Source: an uncultured Bacteroidota bacterium (GTDB lineage: Bacteria > Bacteroidota > Bacteroidia > Bacteroidales > UBA12481). Taken from it: a stretch of DNA of 9,309 nucleotides. The translations under genes were made by a program, and so were the position numbers. The stretch covers positions 1 to 9,309 of the forward strand of contig CAILAQ010000430.1 in assembly GCA_903832165.1 (NCBI GenBank), written 5' to 3'. The first letter of the stretch is position 1; every line of letters begins with the position of its first letter. This document shows, in pieces, positions 1 through 5,327 of the stretch. The notes beneath the pieces are model-generated. The model ran no database searches, was not told where the DNA came from, and saw nothing but the letters and a program-made list of their open reading frames with translations.

Positions 1-1
1 T

Positions 2-18
2 CCGCCGCCGCCGCCGCC
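2..18. repeat. CCG trinucleotide run at window edge
   Basis: Five CCG triplets plus CC. All three forward frames through it stop between bases 30 and 52, so it could be the tail of an upstream gene (Pro, Ala or Arg run) or a non-coding microsatellite; the window edge prevents a decision. Bases 19-40 show nothing recognisable apart from one degenerate heptamer-like unit at 34-40. Confidence 0.5.
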
Positions 19-40
19 TCACAGTACGTTAAGAGACTAT

Positions 41-194
41 TGACTGGTGACTGGTGACTGGTGACTGGTGACTAGTGACTAGAGACTAGTGACTGGTGAC
101 TAATGACTGGTGACTGGTGACTGGTGACTGGTGACTGGTGACTGGTGACTGAAGACTGAAGACTGGTGACTGGTGACTGATGACTGATGACTGA
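41..194. repeat. Heptanucleotide tandem array, 22 copies of TGACTGG
   Basis: Twenty-two contiguous 7-bp units with no insertion or deletion. Twelve are TGACTGG; the others are TGACTGA (4), TGACTAG (2), and one each of TGACTAA, AGACTAG, AGACTGA and AGACTGG. The GACT core is invariant in every copy; only positions 1, 6 and 7 vary. The period is not a multiple of three and the units carry TGA and TAG, so the array is non-coding. It resembles in style the heptamer short tandem repeats (STRR) known from cyanobacterial intergenic regions, though the sequence differs. It ends one base before the -33 element of the next promoter, so copy-number change by slippage would alter the DNA directly upstream of that promoter. 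Confidence 0.97.
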
Positions 195-195
195 G

Positions 196-226
196 TTTGG
201 AATTCAGGTAATTCCTTTTACATTTG
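196..226 (+). promoter_or_regulatory. Bacteroidota sigma-A type promoter for the lipoprotein pair
   Basis: TTTG at 196-199 matches the -33 element and TACATTTG at 219-226 is a perfect TAnnTTTG -7 element, separated by 19 bp. Transcription would start near 231-235, giving a leader of about 20 nt before the ATG at 252. The leader is AT-rich and has no Shine-Dalgarno sequence, as usual in this phylum. Both elements and spacing fit the published Bacteroides consensus; activity is inferred. Confidence 0.65.
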
Positions 227-251
227 AGAGTTCACTAATTTAAAGTTAACG

Positions 252-1277
252 ATGACAGCTGCCCGTCTTTCCACAGTTGCCATTGCCCTGGCTCTATTTG
301 CGGCTTCTTGCGAGGTCCCTTTTGATCCAACGGCACCGGCTGATGCAACCCCCTATGTAATGTGCGTGCTTAATGCTAAGGACAGTGCCCAGTATGTTCG
401 TGTTGAGCGCAGTTACGTTTGTCATGAGAATGCATATAATTTCTCGAAAAACGCTGATTCGGTGTACTTTCCGCCTGAGGATATTGTTGTCAAGCTAACC
501 AGGTTTGACACGCTGGATGGGAGTATCATGGAAAATCCGATTATCTTTTATCCGACTTATGAAATCCAGAAGGACTCCGGACAGTTCTCCACCCAGGGGC
601 ATTATCTATTCAAGACTACCGAGCCAGTCTATTCAGAGTATGATTACGAATTGAGCGTTAAGCTAATTAAGATAAATAAGACCTATACCTCCAGGATCCA
701 GCCGCTGGGATCATGGAATTTCGCCAGTGCCTATTCATCCGAGCAAAGAAAAACCCGTTATAACCTGTATCATCCCGAAAGGATGAATTACTTCCTCGAC
801 CTGACTCCTTCAAACTATCCGCAGCTGGTAAGATTCCTTTATCAGGAAATTGCCAATGGTAAAACCACGCCCAAATACATCGAGTACGAACAGAATTTCA
901 CTGTCGATCCGAATGCGCCTGAATCTGACCTGATGAGTTATCTGGGAGAAGATTTCATTTACCGGTTTATGCAGCGTGAGATCAAGGTTCTTCCGGGGGT
1001 ACGCAGGATAGCAGTGGGAGTTGATTTTATGATTCAGCTGGCAGATTCCAACCTGATCATGTACCAGAGCGCCATGGATCCGAATTCAGCGATGCTGTAC
1101 CAGCCTGAATTCAATAATATCAGGAATGGCGGAGTGGGCCTGTTTGCCAGTCGCTATAAGTATACCATTTTCGGCAAGGCCATGAAACCGGATGAACTGG
1201 ATTCGATTTCAATCGGACGGTATACCCGGAAACTTAATTTCGCTGATTCACGTGGTAAATTTCACGACGGACTGTAA
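252..1277 (+). CDS. Surface or outer-membrane lipoprotein, DUF4249-like
   Basis: A 341-residue predicted lipoprotein: a short hydrophobic signal (residues 1-19) ends in FAAS followed by Cys20, a plausible lipobox, and the mature end begins C-E-V-P-F-D. Residues about 34-155 look like a beta-sandwich (phrases such as PYVMCVLNAKDSAQYVRVE and a later YDYELSVKLIK), and near residues 288-296 the phrase NIRNGGVGLF recalls the 'NI.NG.G.F' stretch near the C-terminus of DUF4249 proteins. DUF4249 lipoproteins are common in Bacteroidota and often sit beside TonB-dependent receptors; none is visible here because the window starts just upstream. ATG 252 was chosen because it gives the complete signal and lies about 25 nt after the -7 element. 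It is followed after 6 nt by the next lipoprotein gene, so they are probably cotranscribed. Family assignment is by pattern only; substrate unknown. Confidence 0.75.
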   Translation: MTAARLSTVAIALALFAASCEVPFDPTAPADATPYVMCVLNAKDSAQYVRVERSYVCHENAYNFSKNADSVYFPPEDIVVKLTRFDTLDGSIMENPIIFYPTYEIQKDSGQFSTQGHYLFKTTEPVYSEYDYELSVKLIKINKTYTSRIQPLGSWNFASAYSSEQRKTRYNLYHPERMNYFLDLTPSNYPQLVRFLYQEIANGKTTPKYIEYEQNFTVDPNAPESDLMSYLGEDFIYRFMQREIKVLPGVRRIAVGVDFMIQLADSNLIMYQSAMDPNSAMLYQPEFNNIRNGGVGLFASRYKYTIFGKAMKPDELDSISIGRYTRKLNFADSRGKFHDGL

Positions 1278-1283
1278 AATCCA

Positions 1284-2783
1284 ATGATTATGAAAACACG
1301 GCTTTCCCGTCAGTACGTCCGGCTGCTTCCTTTAATAGCAGTTCTTATGCTATTCTCATGCGAAAAAAATCTCCCTCCCAGGATCATCAAAACCGAATTT
1401 GCCCGTGAGCCCGGAATAGGGAATTATAATTTTAATGTCAGGGTGGAAGCTTCTGATCCGGAGCTGAGCAGACTGACTTATAAATGGTCGGCTGCGAAGG
1501 GAACCTTTACCGGTCCGACTGATCAGACTGATGCACTCTGGGTGGCTCCGGCTACCACCGCTGATGATACGTATCAGCTTTTTATCAGTGTTTCAGACGG
1601 TGATGCTGAAACACAGGATACACTGTTCATCCCTGTAGCGGCGCTAAAATTTGCCAAGTTAACCGGATTTGCTTTGTACACCGGCTGCAGAGTGCCTGTC
1701 GGGGGTGCAATTATCACTCTTGACGGAAAGACTGATACTACCAAACTCGATGGCAGTTTCGGATTTGACGGGGTGAGGGTAGGCCGGCAGACTATTACCG
1801 CTCAAAAGCCCGACTATACTGTGGGTACTACAAAATTAATGGTTGTTGAGGGAGTTAATACTGCGTTGGTTAACCTCACCTCACCAAAATATACCTGTAT
1901 TTTGAAAGGCAAGATTACCGGGAACATGTCACATAATCCGAAGCCATTTTATACGGTTACGATTTTGAATCATGATTTATCCGACAGCCAGTTAAAGTTT
2001 ATATCCAGCTCGGATGGAGATTACGAAATTTCAGGTATCCCGCTTGGACTAACCAGGTTGATAGTCCGCGATGATGTGAGGGCAAGAATGGAAACGCTGA
2101 TTTATCTGGAAACAGAGGAGCGGGAGTTCAATATTTTAGTTCCCGAGCCGTTCCGTTTTATTGATTCCCGCGATAATAAGGAGTACGAAGCGGTGAGGAT
2201 ATCAAGCAAAATCTGGATGTCTCAGAACCTGGCTTTTATTCCTCATGTTTCTCCTTCGTTTGATCAGGGGGGGATCTGGGTGTATGGTTACTCCGGATTT
2301 GACCCGTCTGCGGCAAAGGCCACTGAAAATTATTCTAAATACGGGTGTTTGTATGATTGGGCAACTGCCACGGCTGACATCCACGGAAACGGAAAGGATA
2401 TCTGTCCCCCCGGCTGGCATCTTCCTGATGATGATGAATGGAAAAGCATGGAACTCGCTCTGGGGATGGACGCAGTGGAACTGGATTCCACAGGTTGGAG
2501 ATTCAGTGGTGATGTGGGAAAGAAAATCAAGATTGAAACCGGATGGGACAGTGACGGCAACGGATCCAACTCGTCAAGTTTCAGTGCAATCCCTTCCGGC
2601 TACCGTTACGCTACCGGCGGTTTTCTGGGAATGGGCGGATTTGCAACTTTCTGGACCTCCTCCGTGTATGACAATTTATCTTCCTACCGCAGATATTTAT
2701 ATTACAACCTGAATTCTATCGGAAGGTTCAATGATTTTAACACCAGCGGGTTTTCCGTTCGTTGTGTCAAAGATCTTGATTAA
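1284..2783 (+). CDS. FISUMP-domain lipoprotein with Ig-like and carboxypeptidase-regulatory-like domains
   Basis: A 499-residue lipoprotein. The signal peptide ends in MLFS before Cys26 (the mature protein starts C-E-K-N). Residues about 33-118 look like a PKD/Ig-like domain (YKWSAAKGTF, then ISVSDGD). Two beta-sandwich segments of carboxypeptidase regulatory-like type follow (about 124-197, with KTDTTKLDGSFGF, and about 203-287, with SSSDGDYEISGIPLG). From residue 290 to the end is a Fibrobacter succinogenes major paralogous (FISUMP) domain, recognised by KIWMSQNLAF, YGCLYDWATA, CPPGWHLPDDDEW, SSSFSAIPSGYR, FWTSSVYD and GFSVRCVKD. The domain is widespread in Bacteroidota and Fibrobacteres surface proteins; its biochemical role is not known. 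ATG 1284 or ATG 1290 could both start it. It lies 6 nt after the preceding gene. Its stop codon overlaps the palindrome in the next promoter. Confidence 0.9.
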   Translation: MIMKTRLSRQYVRLLPLIAVLMLFSCEKNLPPRIIKTEFAREPGIGNYNFNVRVEASDPELSRLTYKWSAAKGTFTGPTDQTDALWVAPATTADDTYQLFISVSDGDAETQDTLFIPVAALKFAKLTGFALYTGCRVPVGGAIITLDGKTDTTKLDGSFGFDGVRVGRQTITAQKPDYTVGTTKLMVVEGVNTALVNLTSPKYTCILKGKITGNMSHNPKPFYTVTILNHDLSDSQLKFISSSDGDYEISGIPLGLTRLIVRDDVRARMETLIYLETEEREFNILVPEPFRFIDSRDNKEYEAVRISSKIWMSQNLAFIPHVSPSFDQGGIWVYGYSGFDPSAAKATENYSKYGCLYDWATATADIHGNGKDICPPGWHLPDDDEWKSMELALGMDAVELDSTGWRFSGDVGKKIKIETGWDSDGNGSNSSSFSAIPSGYRYATGGFLGMGGFATFWTSSVYDNLSSYRRYLYYNLNSIGRFNDFNTSGFSVRCVKDLD

Positions 2784-2806
2784 TGACGGGTCATTGCCTA
2801 TATTTG
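2776..2806 (+). promoter_or_regulatory. Bacteroidota sigma-A type promoter for the beta-propeller gene
   Basis: TTG at 2776-2778 (partial -33 element, inside the end of the preceding gene) and TATATTTG at 2799-2806 (perfect TAnnTTTG) are 20 bp apart. The -7 element ends 28 nt before ATG 2835. This makes the downstream gene likely to be its own transcription unit despite a gap of only 51 nt to the preceding gene. Confidence 0.6.
2782..2795. promoter_or_regulatory. Palindrome in promoter spacer, possible operator
   Basis: AATGAC-GG-GTCATT is a 14-bp inverted repeat with perfect 6-bp arms, lying between the -33 and -7 elements and overlapping the stop codon of the upstream gene. A repressor bound here would block the promoter. 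The loop is too short and no T run follows directly, so a terminator is less likely. The protein that would bind is unknown. Confidence 0.35.
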
Positions 2807-2834
2807 TCATATTATCCACCGAAAATCCAACTGT

Positions 2835-4181
2835 ATGTCAATCAGAACGACTATTCTTTATGCATATCTGATTAGTTTTATCCTGATTATACCTGCCGCC
2901 CTAAATGCCCAGAGCAATTCTGCGGCAGCAGGAAAAAACTGGATGCAATGGCGCGGACCGGCAGAAACCGGTGCTGCACTCTCCGGCAATCCGCCAACAG
3001 AGTTCAGCGAAACAAAAAACATCAAATGGAAAACTGAAATTCCGGGTAAAGGTCATGCCACCCCGATTGTCTGGGGCGATCAGATCATTGTTCTGACGGC
3101 TGTGCCAACGGATAAAAAACCGGCAACCGGTGAAGCCACTCAGGAATCAGGCCGATTGGGACCTCCCTCCAGTGCAACTGAATTCATTCATAAGTTCGAG
3201 GTCATATCGGTCGATAAAAATACCGGTAAGGTTCTCTGGGAACGTACTGTTAAGGAAGAAATTCCAATGGAACGTACGCATAATCTCGGGAGCTGGGCAT
3301 CGGATTCCCCGGTTACTGACGGGGAGAATATCTATGCCTATTTCGGATCACGCGGATTGTACTGTCTGGATTTTAAAGGAAATATACTTTGGGATCGTGA
3401 TTTCGGGCAGATGGAAATTGTCATGAGTTTTGGTGAAGGCAGCTCCCCATCGATATATAAAGATAAGATCATTGTGGTGTGGGATCATGAAGGAGCCTCC
3501 TTTATCGCTGCTCTGGCTAAAAAAACGGGCAAGGATGTGTGGAAAGTCGAACGTCAGGAGAAGACCTCCTGGGCCAGTCCGCTGATCGTTGAAGTTAATG
3601 GCAAGGCACAGGTGATCACTGCTGCAACAAGTAAGGTGCGCAGCTACGATTTTGAAACCGGAGAGCTTGTCTGGGAATGCACAGGGTTAACCCGGAATGT
3701 GATTCCAAATCCGGTTTATGCTGACGGAATGTTATACGTAATGAGCGGATACCGGGGGAATGCCCTGTTAGCCATTGATCTGGCCAAGGCAAAAGGTGAT
3801 ATCACTGCTACTGACGCCATCGTCTGGAAATACATGCAGGACACTCCTTACACCCCAAGTCCGGTGCTAATGGATGGTAAGCTTTATTTTCTGAAAGCCA
3901 ATAATGGAAGCATCAGTTGCCTGGATGCAAAGGACGGCAAGGTTAATTACAGTAACCAGACACTGCCTGGTATAGTGAATATTTATTCATCGCCGACCGG
4001 CGCAGGGGGTTATCTGTACATTGCCGGTGACGGTGTTGTGGATGTGATTAAGGCTGGACCGGCATTCGAAATGGTGTCAAATAATAAGCTCGATGATACT
4101 TTCCATGCCTCGCCGGTGGTTATCGGTAACGACCTGTATCTGAGGGGGTTTAAGTTCTTATATTGTATTTCGAAGAAATAG
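2835..4181 (+). CDS. Secreted PQQ-binding-like beta-propeller protein
   Basis: A 448-residue protein with an N-terminal signal peptide (residues 1-25, probable cleavage after ALNA) and no lipobox. The mature start WMQWRGPAETGA is the typical opening of the PQQ-like/BamB-like propeller family. The rest is a run of WD-like blades: KNTGKVLWERTV, LYCLDFKGNILWDRDFG, KKTGKDVWKVE, FETGELVWECTG, AIVWKYMQDTPYTPSPV, ISCLDAKDGKVNY and the closing HASPVVIGNDLYLRG. The blades provide a scaffold; no quinoprotein dehydrogenase active-site or c-type heme motif is present, so catalytic PQQ binding is not supported. Likely location is periplasm or cell surface. It appears monocistronic: own promoter upstream, and a 238-nt AT-rich gap downstream. 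It is not part of the electron-transfer cluster by any evidence visible, though it sits next to it. Confidence 0.88.
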   Translation: MSIRTTILYAYLISFILIIPAALNAQSNSAAAGKNWMQWRGPAETGAALSGNPPTEFSETKNIKWKTEIPGKGHATPIVWGDQIIVLTAVPTDKKPATGEATQESGRLGPPSSATEFIHKFEVISVDKNTGKVLWERTVKEEIPMERTHNLGSWASDSPVTDGENIYAYFGSRGLYCLDFKGNILWDRDFGQMEIVMSFGEGSSPSIYKDKIIVVWDHEGASFIAALAKKTGKDVWKVERQEKTSWASPLIVEVNGKAQVITAATSKVRSYDFETGELVWECTGLTRNVIPNPVYADGMLYVMSGYRGNALLAIDLAKAKGDITATDAIVWKYMQDTPYTPSPVLMDGKLYFLKANNGSISCLDAKDGKVNYSNQTLPGIVNIYSSPTGAGGYLYIAGDGVVDVIKAGPAFEMVSNNKLDDTFHASPVVIGNDLYLRGFKFLYCISKK

Positions 4182-4185
4182 GTCC

Positions 4186-4220
4186 CTTTTGTTTAACCTT
4201 TTTGTTTAACTTTTTTGTTG
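4186..4220. repeat. T-rich imperfect tandem repeat after the propeller gene
   Basis: CTTTTGTTTAAC (4186-4197), CTTTTTGTTTAAC (4198-4210) and a partial TTTTTTGTTG (4211-4220) form two and a half copies of a 12-13 bp unit starting 5 nt after the stop codon. There is no stem, so it is not a standard intrinsic terminator, but its T runs may still serve 3' end formation. Confidence 0.6.
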
Positions 4221-4229
4221 AAATAAATA

Positions 4230-4270
4230 ATGACAACAGTCATAAATTAACATTTTTTAACATTTTTTAA
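4230..4270 (+). terminator. Weak hairpin followed by T runs; possible terminator or operator
   Basis: ATGAC-AACA-GTCAT (4230-4243) can form a 5-bp stem with a 4-nt loop; two tandem copies of CATTTTTTAA follow (4251-4260 and 4261-4270). The stem is short and the first T run starts 8 nt after it, so termination is only possible, not convincing. The AATGAC half-site equals that of the palindrome at 2782-2795, which would instead suggest protein binding. The rest of 4271-4337 is AT-rich with no gene. Confidence 0.25.
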
Positions 4271-4337
4271 GTTTTCTTGTAAGAGTCTAATGCAATGATT
4301 TAGTTGTATTTACGACTTATTTTTTCTCTGGATTACA

Positions 4338-4371
4338 GGCCAGTTGTCTTGTTCAGCCTGAAAAACTGACC
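4338..4371. promoter_or_regulatory. Nested inverted repeat upstream of the electron-transfer cluster
   Basis: An outer pair, GGCCAGTT (4338-4345) and AACTGACC (4364-4371), matches at 7 of 8 positions, and encloses a perfect palindrome TTCAG-C-CTGAA (4352-4362). It ends 20 bp before the -7 element, covering the place where a -33 element would be, and no good -33 match exists there. That arrangement suits an activator or repressor site controlling the cytochrome cluster. Binding protein unknown. Confidence 0.4.
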
Positions 4372-4391
4372 CTATTCAAGGCAACATTGGT

Positions 4392-4399
4392 TATATTTG
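4392..4399 (+). promoter_or_regulatory. -7 promoter element of the electron-transfer cluster
   Basis: TATATTTG is a perfect TAnnTTTG element, 20 nt before ATG 4420. There is no TTTG or TTG at the expected distance upstream; an inverted repeat occupies that place. The element lies downstream of the in-frame TTG at 4387, which therefore would probably not be transcribed and is rejected as the start of the next gene. Confidence 0.5.
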
Positions 4400-4419
4400 G
4401 CCGTTATTTCCCAGAGATC

Positions 4420-5253
4420 ATGAATAAAACTGCACATAAGATTTTTATTTCAACCATGGTGATAATAGTGATCGCCTCGCTGATCATATTAACCTATGTC
4501 GGATTTAACTATTATCGGATCGGTTTGGAGGAAAGGTTCTTTCTTCCGGAACATGAAACGCTGAAACCCAGTGGTTATCTGGGTCATGGGTTTGGTATTG
4601 CCGGATCGTTAATGATCATTATCGGCCTGTTCTCCTATATGGCAAGAAAGCGATTCAGAAGATTGTCGAGGTTAGGATATTTGAAGCACTGGCTGGAGTT
4701 CCATATATTTTTATGCATTCTGGGCCCCATTTTTGTTTTGTTTCATACAACTTTTAAGTTTGGGGGAATCGTTGCGATAAGTTTCTGGAGTATGGTGGCA
4801 GTTGTTGCCAGCGGAGTAATCGGGAGGTTTATTTACATTCAGATTCCAAGGTCGGTTGAGGGCCGGGAGCTCAGCCTGAATGAAATAAATGTACTGAAGA
4901 GTGAAGGGAACATTTCCGACCTGCTTCCGGATGCTTTTAAGGACCGGCCGGATTTTACTGATAAGAGCTTTTTTGCCCGCCTGATCGGCGGGTATAATTA
5001 TGACCGTGCCATTTTCAAGAAATTGAAAAGAGATCTTAAAAACCAGAACCTGACACGGGTTGACTATAAAAGAGCATGTAAGCTCTTGCAAAATGAAATA
5101 TCACTGAACAGGAAAATCGATATGCTGGTATCCATGAGAAATCTGATGGAGTACTGGCATGTTGCGCATCTGCCGTTCGCTATGGCCATGATGATTGTGA
5201 TGATCATTCATGTGATCGTGGTAATTACCATGGGATATAGATGGGTATTTTAA
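4420..5253 (+). CDS. Diheme b-type cytochrome, five-helix inner-membrane protein
   Basis: A 277-residue integral membrane protein counted from ATG 4420. Predicted helices: about 8-30, 57-75, 92-112, 115-140 and 246-270. The Arg/Lys-rich stretch 76-89 and the polar loop 141-244 follow the positive-inside rule as cytoplasmic, giving N-in/C-out. Helix 3 carries His95 and His109, helix 5 carries His250 and His264; both pairs are 14 residues apart, the spacing seen for two stacked bis-His hemes in cytochrome b and NOX/STEAP/FRD-type proteins. In the predicted topology His95 pairs with His250 near the cytoplasm and His109 with His264 near the periplasm. His56, His90 and His247 are further candidates. 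It heads the cluster and is the obvious conduit between the cytoplasmic flavoprotein encoded next and the periplasmic multiheme cytochromes. No named family is recognised with certainty. The upstream in-frame TTG 4387 would add 11 residues but precedes the probable transcription start. Confidence 0.8.
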   Translation: MNKTAHKIFISTMVIIVIASLIILTYVGFNYYRIGLEERFFLPEHETLKPSGYLGHGFGIAGSLMIIIGLFSYMARKRFRRLSRLGYLKHWLEFHIFLCILGPIFVLFHTTFKFGGIVAISFWSMVAVVASGVIGRFIYIQIPRSVEGRELSLNEINVLKSEGNISDLLPDAFKDRPDFTDKSFFARLIGGYNYDRAIFKKLKRDLKNQNLTRVDYKRACKLLQNEISLNRKIDMLVSMRNLMEYWHVAHLPFAMAMMIVMIIHVIVVITMGYRWVF

Positions 5254-5277
5254 TTGAAAAGGTAACTTATTCATGTT

Positions 5278-5310
5278 TTTGACGATTAACTGAGTGTTTC
5301 ATTAAATTAT
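5278..5310 (+). promoter_or_regulatory. Possible weak internal promoter before the flavoprotein gene
   Basis: TTTG (5278-5281) and TAAATTAT (5303-5310, two mismatches to TAnnTTTG) are 21 bp apart, and the second ends 17 nt before ATG 5328. The 74-nt gap to the previous gene has no terminator-like hairpin, so read-through from the cluster promoter is at least as likely. Confidence 0.2.
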
Positions 5311-5327
5311 CATATGTAACTATATAG

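Noticed and set aside
41..194. CRISPR array
   Set aside because: Units are 7 bp and directly adjacent with no spacers, and no cas gene is present.
2202..2712. Overlapping open frames on both strands inside the FISUMP gene
   Set aside because: The frame encoding the recognisable FISUMP motifs covers the region completely; the others show no plausible protein features.
2835..4181. Quinoprotein alcohol or glucose dehydrogenase feeding the cytochromes
   Set aside because: The propeller blades are of the general PQQ-like/BamB-like type without visible catalytic or heme motifs, and the gene has its own promoter.
4387..4419. TTG start giving an 11-residue longer membrane cytochrome
   Set aside because: The perfect -7 promoter element at 4392-4399 lies after this codon, so the transcript would begin downstream; ATG 4420 gives a normal N-terminus before the first helix.
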